64,000 bases of DNA from Acidobacteriota bacterium (GTDB taxonomy: Bacteria > Aquificota > Aquificia > Aquificales > Aquificaceae), in assembly GCA_003696155.1 (NCBI GenBank), contig RFFP01000012.1, positions 1 through 64,000 of the forward strand, given 5' to 3'. The position numbers and the translations under genes were made by a program. Positions 43,999 through 51,422 of this stretch are shown here, piece by piece; position 1 is the stretch's first letter; each line of letters starts with the position of its first letter. A model generated the notes under the pieces. It did no database searches. It saw only the letters and a program-made list of their open reading frames with translations, and was not told the origin of the DNA.

Positions 43999-45251
43999 CC
44001 AAAGAGGTCTCTCCAGAGGCCCCTTGCCCACTCCTCATACCTTCTTGCAGTACTTTCCTTCCTCTGATTGTCTTCTCTATGTGTAGGTATAAAGCGTTTG
44101 GAGACCGCATCATAGCGGAAGGCTGTCTCTGTCATGATTGCTTCCCTGTCGCTTACCATGGCATAGCATATCATCTGAAGAAACTCCTCTTTGATCTCCT
44201 TACCCCTTAATCTGGCGTTTATAAGCTTTGCGACAAGTTTACCTTCTGAGTGTGCAGCATATCCGCTTTTAGGAAGATAGCTCTGGCTGGCATCACCTAT
44301 GACAAAGACGTTCCTCACTGAAGTTTCGAAGGTAAGGGGGTTTACCTCTACCCACTTCTGCCCCTTCTTAAGAAGCCCAGCATCCTCTAGGAGGGAGCTT
44401 GCCTTCATGGGCGGTATTATGTTGGCAATTTCGTACTTAAAGTTTCCATGAGAGGTACTCACCACTTTTTTATGCACATCTACATCCCTCACCTGTGCGG
44501 AGGTTACATAGGTGGCTATATCCTTGTACAGATCGTAGTAAGCGGTCAAAAAGCCTTCAGAATTTACGGGTGGCCTTTCGTTGGCGTCTATGAAGTATAT
44601 GTGGGCTTTTAACTTGTCCCTCTTTATCATGCTTGCTATGAGGGCAGCCCTTTCATATGGTGCTGGTGGACACCTGTAAGGGGGTGTGGGAACGGTTATG
44701 ACAATGTCACCACCTTCAAAATCCTCTATCAGCCTCTTTAAGTATATGTGTTCCGAGCCCGGTTTGAAGGCCGGCGGATTGAAAACGAGAGAATCCCTAT
44801 AAAAAGGCTTATCTTCTATATCGTAGTCTATACCCGGTGACAGGACCAGATAGTCGTAAGCTATGTATCCTGAAGAGGTCCTCACCACCCTTTTATCCAG
44901 CTCCACTCCCAGCACCTTGTCATTTACAAACCTTATATCGTACTTTGCCTCGAGCACGTTGTAGGAGAAGCAAAGAGGAGTCAGCTCCATAAGCCCAGCA
45001 AGGAAGTGGTTAGACATGGGGCAGGACATGAAGAAGGGCCTCTCCTCTATGAGGACCACATCTAAACCTGGATTCTCCTTCTTCAGGTATTTGGCGGTGG
45101 TAACACCACCGTAGCCCCCACCTACTATAACCACCTGAGCCTTTTGCCTCTTAGGAGCTTTTGTGTAGGCAAGAAGAGGAGCGGAAAGACTCAGGGCAGA
45201 GACACCGACTAAAAACTCCCTTCTGTCAACACCTGATGACTTCTTTGACAT
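43995..45251 (-). CDS. Flavocytochrome c sulfide dehydrogenase-like flavoprotein, Tat-exported (FCSD-like 1)
   Basis: The 418-aa FAD protein has a Tat signal (DRREFLVG) and the FAD loop VIVGGGYGGVTTAKYL. The redox-active disulfide cysteines are C194 (YRCPPAPYERA) and C362 (ICYAMV). All are expected of FccB/SoxF-type sulfide dehydrogenases that oxidise sulfide in the periplasm. The usual cytochrome partner FccA is absent; instead the gene overlaps a Rieske gene by 26 bp. It is a paralog of the gene at 46089. Confidence 0.87.
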   Translation of the reverse strand: MSKKSSGVDRREFLVGVSALSLSAPLLAYTKAPKRQKAQVVIVGGGYGGVTTAKYLKKENPGLDVVLIEERPFFMSCPMSNHFLAGLMELTPLCFSYNVLEAKYDIRFVNDKVLGVELDKRVVRTSSGYIAYDYLVLSPGIDYDIEDKPFYRDSLVFNPPAFKPGSEHIYLKRLIEDFEGGDIVITVPTPPYRCPPAPYERAALIASMIKRDKLKAHIYFIDANERPPVNSEGFLTAYYDLYKDIATYVTSAQVRDVDVHKKVVSTSHGNFKYEIANIIPPMKASSLLEDAGLLKKGQKWVEVNPLTFETSVRNVFVIGDASQSYLPKSGYAAHSEGKLVAKLINARLRGKEIKEEFLQMICYAMVSDREAIMTETAFRYDAVSKRFIPTHREDNQRKESTARRYEEWARGLWRDLFG

Positions 45252-45945
45252 ATTTTTCCACCTCCATGACTGTACATTTATCCACAGGCTCCTTTGCCTT
45301 CGCCGTTGAACCGTACTGTTGTCTTAGGTCTGCTCTGTAGGTTTCAAAAAACTGGCTAAACTGGTCTTTACCCAAGACCCCTATGGCGTAAAAGCCGTCC
45401 TTTTCTTCCTGAAGCACTATAGTAGCTAAGGGTGCCTCCGCAGGTCCATCGATGACGGAGGCTCCTTTCTTGGGGTCGTAAAGAGCAAGGTGGGCACAGC
45501 ACTGTATTATGCCAGCTTTTTTTGTAGTGTCTGAGGGTTTATCGGGTGGATAGTAGTTTATAAAAGAGTAGCCTTTGGTAGGATAGCTCCACTGGTGGGC
45601 ACATATGGCCGAATAGGCAACTATGCTCTTCTTTGAGCCCACACCACCGGGCCACTTGTAGGACTTTCCGTCCTTGAGGGAAATGTCCTGAGCAGGTATT
45701 TCCTCGTTCAGGTTTAGAAGGTAGCAAGGTGTAGCAACGTGTGGGTAGAAGAATATGTAAGTCTCGTGAGGCTTTAGGTCGCTCTCCTTAAGGGGTGAGC
45801 CATCTTCCTTTATGAGCAAAGCCCTCTTATAAGCCTGGAACATGCTGTCCTTTTGCTGGGCTAAAACCTCTGAAAAGACCTTGGCATCTACCATGGAAGC
45901 TACTGCAATGGTAGTGCATGTCTTTATAAAGCTTCTCCTGTCCAT
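45226..45945 (-). CDS. Tat-exported Rieske [2Fe-2S] protein
   Basis: The 239-aa protein has a Tat signal (DRRSFIK). Its Rieske ligands are C115/H117 (ICAHQW) and C149/H152 (QCCAHLALYD). The two extra cysteines that form a disulfide in bc1-type Rieske proteins are not in their usual places (CAHQWS; CCAH). Two more cysteines lie near the C-terminus (about 223 and 239). It could accept electrons from the FCSD-like flavoprotein encoded right after it. An exact sigma-54 promoter match lies upstream. Confidence 0.87.
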   Translation of the reverse strand: MDRRSFIKTCTTIAVASMVDAKVFSEVLAQQKDSMFQAYKRALLIKEDGSPLKESDLKPHETYIFFYPHVATPCYLLNLNEEIPAQDISLKDGKSYKWPGGVGSKKSIVAYSAICAHQWSYPTKGYSFINYYPPDKPSDTTKKAGIIQCCAHLALYDPKKGASVIDGPAEAPLATIVLQEEKDGFYAIGVLGKDQFSQFFETYRADLRQQYGSTAKAKEPVDKCTVMEVEKYVKEVIRC

Positions 45946-45978
45946 CTTTCCTACCTCTTAGCTTTTTTCAATTTTATT

Positions 45979-45995
45979 AGCAAAGTTCGTGCCAA
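45979..45995 (-). promoter_or_regulatory. Sigma-54 (RpoN) promoter for the Rieske-FCSD operon
   Basis: On the minus strand TTGGCACGAACTTTGCT matches the consensus YTGGCACGrNNNTTGCW at every defined base, with the GG and GC doublets 12 nt apart as required. The predicted start is near 45968, leaving a leader of about 23 nt with an AGGTAGGAAAG ribosome-binding site before the ATG at 45945. Confidence 0.75.
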
Positions 45996-46043
45996 AGAAG
46001 GACACACCTTAAACAAGCCCCAGCAAATCCCTTGTCTGAAGTT

Positions 46044-46064
46044 TGTTGCAACAGAAGATGCAAC
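46044..46064. promoter_or_regulatory. Inverted repeat, possible enhancer-binding site upstream of the sigma-54 promoter
   Basis: TGTTGCAACA (46044-46053) is a perfect palindrome, and GTTGCA (46045-46050) is repeated inverted as TGCAAC at 46059-46064. It lies about 75-95 bp upstream of the predicted sigma-54 start, where activators usually bind. Confidence 0.4.
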
Positions 46065-46081
46065 GCGGGGCTTAGCCCCGC
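46065..46081. terminator. GC-rich hairpin after the FCSD-like 2 gene
   Basis: GCGGGGC and GCCCCGC pair perfectly around a TTA loop. It sits 7 bp past the stop of the 46089 gene. There is no T-run after it on either strand, so it may be a weak terminator or an RNA-stability hairpin rather than a classic intrinsic terminator. Confidence 0.4.
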
Positions 46082-46088
46082 CAGAGTA

Positions 46089-47417
46089 TCACGAGAACAT
46101 GTCCTTATACATAGCCCTCGCCCATTCGTAAGTTGCCTTTGCCAAAGCCTGGGACCTTTCGTTTATGGTCCTTGGACTCGGTAATATCTTGTTTTCCTTT
46201 TCGTCGTGTCTGTAGGTTACGCTTATGACTATGGCCTCCTGAGGTGTGCCGTTCACCATAGAGTAGCAGACGTTCTCAGGCATACCGGGTTTTATAGGCT
46301 TGCCAGCTATCCTGCTTGCAATAACCTTGGCGACTACTTTACCCTGTGAGTTTGCCATGTGCCCGCTCTTTGGATAGGGTGTGCCAAGGGCGGGGGATAT
46401 GACGTCTCCTACAAGAAAGACGTTAGGATCTGCCTTTGCCTGGAAGGTCAGAGGGTCTTGGTCTGCCCATCCTGTGGGGGCTCCCTCTGGGTTCTTTGCT
46501 ATCAGGTCTGCCATCCAAACAAGCTCTCCAGCTTGTTGGGGCGGGACTAAGTTAGCATCTGCGAACTTAAAGTCTCCTGCGGTGGTCTTTATAACCTTTT
46601 TAACTGGGTCTACTTCTTTTATCGTTGCGTTTGGTACATATTCTATGATGCCAAGGTAAACTTGTTCAAAGGCCGTTCTGAAGCCTGGTCCCTTTGGTGC
46701 TATGTCTCCCTTGGGGTCGAGAACTATAACCCTTCCCTTTACCTTGTTTCTTTTAAAGACCTCAGCTATCATACAAGCCCTTTCGTAGGGTGCGGGCGGA
46801 CATCTGTATGCACCTGGTGGCACAGTTATTATAAAATCGCCCTCCTCAAACTCGTTTATCTTCCTCTTAAGGGCTAGGTGTTCTGAGCCGGGTATAAAGG
46901 CCGCCGGATATTTGGTCTTTGCAATCCTTGCAAGTTCCTTATCGTCCTTAAACCATGCTGCATAGTTGTAGCGTATACCTGGTGCAAGTACAAGATAGTT
47001 GTACTCTATGTATCCGTTAGGTGTGTAGACCCTTTTCTTTTCCCTATCTATACCTATCACAGCTTGATTTATAAACCTGTAGCCGTACTTTGCAGCAGGT
47101 TGGTTGTAATCGTGGGATATAAAATCAAGGGAAACCATGTCTGCAAGCCACTCGTTGGATATGGGGCAGGAGAAGAAGTTTGGCCTTTTTTCAATTAGAA
47201 TGACCTCTATGTTTGGGTCTTCCTTCTTCAGGTATTTGGCAACGGTTAGACCGCCCCATCCACCACCGCACACCACAACCCTGTTGCCCTTTGGTGGCGG
47301 AAGCATGGCTTCCATCTTTACAACCCTCTCTGCTGCTGCGAGCACTGGCTTAGAAGACAGCCCAATAGCTAATGCCCCCACGCCTGCAGATTTGATTAGG
47401 TCCCTTCTTGTTACCAT
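46089..47417 (-). CDS. Flavocytochrome c sulfide dehydrogenase-like flavoprotein, Tat-exported (FCSD-like 2)
   Basis: The 442-aa paralog of the 43995 gene has a Tat signal (TRRDLIKS), FAD loop VVVCGGGWGGLTVAKYL, and active-site cysteines C206 (AYRCPPAPYERACM) and C384 (NVCYSMV). It has its own good promoter (47447-47476). It is separated from the Rieske gene by 143 bp containing hairpins and a sigma-54 site, so the two paralogs appear to be regulated separately. Confidence 0.87.
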   Translation of the reverse strand: MVTRRDLIKSAGVGALAIGLSSKPVLAAAERVVKMEAMLPPPKGNRVVVCGGGWGGLTVAKYLKKEDPNIEVILIEKRPNFFSCPISNEWLADMVSLDFISHDYNQPAAKYGYRFINQAVIGIDREKKRVYTPNGYIEYNYLVLAPGIRYNYAAWFKDDKELARIAKTKYPAAFIPGSEHLALKRKINEFEEGDFIITVPPGAYRCPPAPYERACMIAEVFKRNKVKGRVIVLDPKGDIAPKGPGFRTAFEQVYLGIIEYVPNATIKEVDPVKKVIKTTAGDFKFADANLVPPQQAGELVWMADLIAKNPEGAPTGWADQDPLTFQAKADPNVFLVGDVISPALGTPYPKSGHMANSQGKVVAKVIASRIAGKPIKPGMPENVCYSMVNGTPQEAIVISVTYRHDEKENKILPSPRTINERSQALAKATYEWARAMYKDMFS

Positions 47418-47446
47418 GTTATACCTCCCTAAAAGGTTTGCTTAAA

Positions 47447-47476
47447 ATCATATTTCTATAGGTGCAGGGCTGTCAA
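47447..47476 (-). promoter_or_regulatory. Sigma-70 promoter of FCSD-like 2
   Basis: TTGACA (47471-47476) and TATGAT (47447-47452) are spaced by 18 bp on the minus strand. The 33-bp repeated element ends 21 bp upstream of the -35 box, in the place of an activator site. Confidence 0.6.
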
Positions 47477-47497
47477 TTAAGATATGCTTAACCTCTT

Positions 47498-47530
47498 ATT
47501 AGAAGGCTTTATTTAAGTATATTAGCATAT
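47498..47530 (-). repeat. 33-bp conserved upstream element, copy 2
   Basis: This is 27/33 identical to 36513-36545. It lies 80 bp upstream of FCSD-like 2 and about 90 bp from ilvB on the other strand. The left part (AGAAGGCTT, 47501-47509) is also repeated inverted as AAGCCTTCT at 47535-47543, which copy 1 does not show. Confidence 0.55.
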
Positions 47531-47619
47531 ACAGAAGCCTTCTTAGGGCTCTCTTTTAATTCTTCCTTAATACTGCGCCTATATTATATACTTTAATCCT
47601 GTCTTTAGGAGGTTTTAGA

Positions 47620-49374
47620 ATGTTGAGAAAAGGCGCGGACATTGTAATAGAGGCTCTGAAAGAAGAGGGTGTGGAGGTTTTATTTGGACACCCGGGCGGT
47701 GCCATAATGGAAGTGTACGATGCCCTATACAGGGATGGCGGTATAAGGCATATACTGGCAAGGCACGAGCAGGGTGCGGGACACATGGCAGAGGGCTACG
47801 CCAAGGCTACTGGAAAGGTTGGTGTGGCCATGTCCACCTCGGGACCGGGTGCCACCAATCTAGTGACCGCTATAGCGGATGCCTACATGGATTCTGTCCC
47901 GGTGGTTTTCATCACCGGGCAGGTGCCTACCCACCTTATAGGTAACGATGCCTTTCAAGAGGTTGACATAGTTGGTATAACCAGACCCATAACAAAGCAT
48001 AACTTTCTCGTAAAGAGGATAGAAGACCTGCCCCTCATAATAAGACAGGCCTTTTACATAGCGAGAACAGGAAGACCTGGACCAGTTCTCGTGGACATAC
48101 CCAAGGATATAACCCAGAAGTTAAGCGACGTACCCATACCCTCCCTAGAGGAGGTTAAGGAATCCCTTCCGGGCTACAAACCCCATACAGAGGGTAACAT
48201 ACAGCAGATAAAGAGGGCAGGAAAGCTTATAATGGAGGCTAAAAGACCTGTTCTTTACGTGGGTGGGGGTGCGGTTCAGTCTGAAGCTCAGAGGGAGCTT
48301 GTGGAGCTTGCGGAACTTATGAAGGTGCCAGTAACAACTACCAACATGGGCAAGGGTGCTTTTCCCGAGCTCCATCCTTTAGCCCTGCACATGCTTGGTA
48401 TGCATGGAACCTACTACGCTAACATGGCAGTTTACAACTGTGACCTTCTTATAGCTGTGGGTGCTCGTTTTGATGATAGGGTCACAGGTAAGGTGGAGGA
48501 GTTCGCCCCACAGGCAAAGATAATCCACATAGACATAGACCCCGCATCTATCTCCAAAAACATAGTGGTGGATGTGCCCATAGTGGGTGATGTGAAGATA
48601 GTGCTCAGAAAGCTGATAGATGAGATAAGGAAAGAGGGAGCAAAGATAATCTTCCCAGAAGATAGAAGGGAATGGATTGAACAGATAGAAAGGTGGAAAA
48701 AGCTTAAGCCCTTAACCTATAAAAACTCAACCGATATCATAAAGCCCCAGTTTGTTATAGAGCAGATCTACGAGGCTACAAAGGGGGAAGCTATAATATC
48801 CACGGGTGTGGGACAGCATCAGATGTGGTCTGCCATGTTCTACAAGTACTCCTTCCCGAGGCAGTTTATAAACTCGGGCGGGCTTGGAACCATGGGCTTT
48901 GGCTTTCCTGCGGGCATAGGAGCAAAGATTGGAAGACCGGAGAAGGAGGTATTTGTGATAGACGGGGATGGGTCCTTTATGATGACCATGCAGGAGCTTA
49001 TAACCGCAGTGCAGTACAAGGTTCCTGTAAAGGTGGCTATAATAAACAACGGATACCTTGGAATGGTGCGCCAGTGGCAGGAACTCTTCTACGAAAGAAG
49101 GTACTCCGAGGTGGACCTAAGCGTACAGCCAGACTTTGTAAAGCTTGCACAGGCCTGTGGTGCTGTAGGCTTTAGGGCGGAAAAGCCCTCGGAGGTGAGA
49201 GAAATCATAGAGGAGGCTCTAAAGGTTCAGGACAAACCTGTCATAATGGACTTTCATGTAGACAGGGAGGAAAACGTCCTTCCCATGGTGCCCGCTGGCA
49301 AATCTTATAAGGATATGATACTGGAGGATGGTAAGAAGGCTGTGGAGGCTGAGACCATGTACTTAGTAGGATAA
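47620..49374 (+). CDS. ilvB: Acetolactate synthase large subunit
   Basis: The 584-aa TPP enzyme makes acetolactate or acetohydroxybutyrate for valine, leucine and isoleucine. The catalytic glutamate lies in [30 protein letters not shown] is a conserved motif, and the TPP motif runs from [10 protein letters not shown] to [16 protein letters not shown]. It has a TAGGAGGTTTTAG ribosome-binding site and AT-rich TATATTATATAC about 35 bp upstream. The upstream leader shows no attenuator-like peptide that I can find. Confidence 0.97.
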   Translation: MLRKGADIVIEALKEEGVEVLFGHPGGAIMEVYDALYRDGGIRHILARHEQGAGHMAEGYAKATGKVGVAMSTSGPGATNLVTAIADAYMDSVPVVFITGQVPTHLIGNDAFQEVDIVGITRPITKHNFLVKRIEDLPLIIRQAFYIARTGRPGPVLVDIPKDITQKLSDVPIPSLEEVKESLPGYKPHTEGNIQQIKRAGKLIMEAKRPVLYVGGGAVQSEAQRELVELAELMKVPVTTTNMGKGAFPELHPLALHMLGMHGTYYANMAVYNCDLLIAVGARFDDRVTGKVEEFAPQAKIIHIDIDPASISKNIVVDVPIVGDVKIVLRKLIDEIRKEGAKIIFPEDRREWIEQIERWKKLKPLTYKNSTDIIKPQFVIEQIYEATKGEAIISTGVGQHQMWSAMFYKYSFPRQFINSGGLGTMGFGFPAGIGAKIGRPEKEVFVIDGDGSFMMTMQELITAVQYKVPVKVAIINNGYLGMVRQWQELFYERRYSEVDLSVQPDFVKLAQACGAVGFRAEKPSEVREIIEEALKVQDKPVIMDFHVDREENVLPMVPAGKSYKDMILEDGKKAVEAETMYLVG

Positions 49375-49384
49375 GGAGGAAGAG

Positions 49385-49960
49385 ATGAGCGATACGGTGG
49401 GAAGTGCCCAGATAAGCACGGTAAAATCACCCCTTTTCAGAGAGGTAAGGAAGGGTGAAGTCAGAAGACACATAATAACCCTTACGGTTAGGAACGAGCT
49501 TGGAGTCCTTGCACGCATTGCCACCCTCATAGCGGGCAAAGGATACAACATAGAGGGGCTTTCAGTTGGAGAAACCCACGAGAAGGGCATTTCACGCATG
49601 ACCTTGGAGGTGATAGGCGACGATGTGATAATAGACCAGGTGGTAAAGCAGCTCCGGAAGCTCATAGATACGTTGAAGGTAAAGGACCTTACCGACACAC
49701 CCCATGTGGAAAGAGAGCTCGCCTTAGTTAAAGTTCACACGGCCACACCCAGAGCAAGGGACGAAGTCCTAAGGCTCACGGAGATCTTCAGGGGGCGTAT
49801 AGTGGACGTTTCTTCCGACACCTACACCATAGAGATTACAGGCACGGATGACAAGATAAATGCCTTTTTGGAGCTCTTAAAACCCTTTGGGATAAAGGAG
49901 ATGGCAAGGACGGGCAAGGTTGCCCTAAGGAGGGAAGGAGCGGGACAGGAAGAGGATTAA
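49385..49960 (+). CDS. ilvN: Acetolactate synthase regulatory small subunit
   Basis: The 191-aa protein has an N-terminal ACT domain (about 27-105), with HIITLTVRNELGVLARIATLIAGKGYNIEGL cut short here: NELGVLARIA and RGYNIESL-like GYNIEGL. A second domain has LVKVHT and GRIVDVSSDT. It binds valine to feed back on IlvB. The first 25 residues are an unusual Thr/Ser-rich extension. AGGAGGAAGAG is the ribosome-binding site. Confidence 0.95.
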   Translation: MSDTVGSAQISTVKSPLFREVRKGEVRRHIITLTVRNELGVLARIATLIAGKGYNIEGLSVGETHEKGISRMTLEVIGDDVIIDQVVKQLRKLIDTLKVKDLTDTPHVERELALVKVHTATPRARDEVLRLTEIFRGRIVDVSSDTYTIEITGTDDKINAFLELLKPFGIKEMARTGKVALRREGAGQEED

Positions 49961-49970
49961 GGAGGTAAAC

Positions 49971-51422
49971 ATGGAAGTTAATTCTTTAAGATTTGAACCA
50001 CTTGAGATAAGAGAACCTTTAGGCATACTGCTTTACGAGGATGACTGGCAGAACCTGGACTTTTTGGGAAGTTTGAAAGACAACATCAAAAGGCTTGCGG
50101 ATGCGGAGGGCTTTAAGGGCAAAGAGGAAAGCCTTCTAAAGCTCTCCCTCATTCATGGAGATAATGTCAGGAGCTTTTACCTTTTGGGTCTGGGAAAAAG
50201 GGAAAGGGCAAACGTGGACAGCTACAGAACAGCCTCCGCCCTCGTGGCAAAGAGGGCACAGAAGGACGGAGCTAAAAGCCTCTACTTATACGCGGGAAGC
50301 TTAGACTACAAGCTTAGCAAGGCTATAACCGAAGGAGCCATCTTAGGGGTTTACAGGTTTGACAAGTACAAAACAAAGAAGGAAGAGGATGATAAGAAGA
50401 ACCTTCAGGAGCTCTTTATCTACGGTGGTGATGAGGAGGGAATAAGGGTTGGAAAGATACTTGCGCAGGCGCAAAACTTCACTAGGGACATAGTAAACGA
50501 GCCGGGTAACGTTATAAACCCTGTAACTCTGGCAGAGCTTGCTCAGAGGCTCGCTCAGGAGTATGGGCTCCAGTGTAAAGTTTACGATGAGAAGGAGATA
50601 CAAAATATGGGCATGAACGCCCTTTGGAGTGTGGGTAAGGGCTCATCCACTCCACCCAGGTTTGTGCATATAACCTACAGACCCGAGGGGGAGCCAAAGG
50701 AAAGGATAGCCCTTGTGGGCAAGGGGCTTACCTTTGACAGCGGTGGTCTTAACATAAAGACGGGTGACTATATGAGGACCATGAAGATGGACAAGTCGGG
50801 AGCCTGTGCGGTGCTCGGAATAATGAAAGCTATAGCCCAGTTAAAGCCTCAGGTGGAAGTACACGCCATCTTTGGAGCTGCGGAAAACATGCCAAGCGGA
50901 ACTGCCTACAGACCCGATGACATAATTAGGGCTATGAACGGCAAGACCATAGAGATTGACAACACGGATGCAGAGGGAAGGGTTACGTTGGCAGATGCTC
51001 TATCCTACGCCTCAAACCTAGGGGTTTCAAGAATCATAGATATGGCGACCCTTACGGGTGCCTGTATGGTAGCTCTAGGGGAGTACACCGCCGGTCTCTT
51101 CACCAACGATGAGGAGTTTGGTGAGGAGCTCCTCTCACTTTCAAAGGAGACGGGTGAAAGGATGTGGAAGTTGCCCATGGACGACAAAAGGTTGAGGGAA
51201 AAGATAAGGAAAGGGGATGGAGACCTTTTAAACTCAGGTGGTAGGTACGGTGGCGCCATTACTGCAGCCATGTTCTTAGAGGAGTTTGTAGGCGAGGGTA
51301 TAAAGTGGGTGCACTTGGATATAGCAGGTCCAGCCCATCTAAGGGAGGAGTTTTCCTACTACTCCAAGGGTGGAACGGGCTTTGGTGTAAGGACCTGTGT
51401 GGAGTACATACTTAAGCTATGA
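49971..51422 (+). CDS. pepA: Leucyl aminopeptidase (M17)
   Basis: The 483-aa enzyme has the metal-binding C-terminal domain with KGLTFDSGGLNIK, GAAENMPSGTAYRPDD, and the NTDAEGRVTLADAL signature. It removes N-terminal residues from peptides in the cytosol as a hexamer. It has an AAGGAGGTAAAC ribosome-binding site, and its stop overlaps the next gene by ATGA. Confidence 0.96.
   Translation: MEVNSLRFEPLEIREPLGILLYEDDWQNLDFLGSLKDNIKRLADAEGFKGKEESLLKLSLIHGDNVRSFYLLGLGKRERANVDSYRTASALVAKRAQKDGAKSLYLYAGSLDYKLSKAITEGAILGVYRFDKYKTKKEEDDKKNLQELFIYGGDEEGIRVGKILAQAQNFTRDIVNEPGNVINPVTLAELAQRLAQEYGLQCKVYDEKEIQNMGMNALWSVGKGSSTPPRFVHITYRPEGEPKERIALVGKGLTFDSGGLNIKTGDYMRTMKMDKSGACAVLGIMKAIAQLKPQVEVHAIFGAAENMPSGTAYRPDDIIRAMNGKTIEIDNTDAEGRVTLADALSYASNLGVSRIIDMATLTGACMVALGEYTAGLFTNDEEFGEELLSLSKETGERMWKLPMDDKRLREKIRKGDGDLLNSGGRYGGAITAAMFLEEFVGEGIKWVHLDIAGPAHLREEFSYYSKGGTGFGVRTCVEYILKL

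Noticed and set aside
47531-47619. Attenuator or riboswitch in the ilvB leader
   Set aside because: There is no leader peptide rich in branched-chain codons and no terminator hairpin with a T-run. Only a promoter-like AT stretch and a ribosome-binding site are seen.
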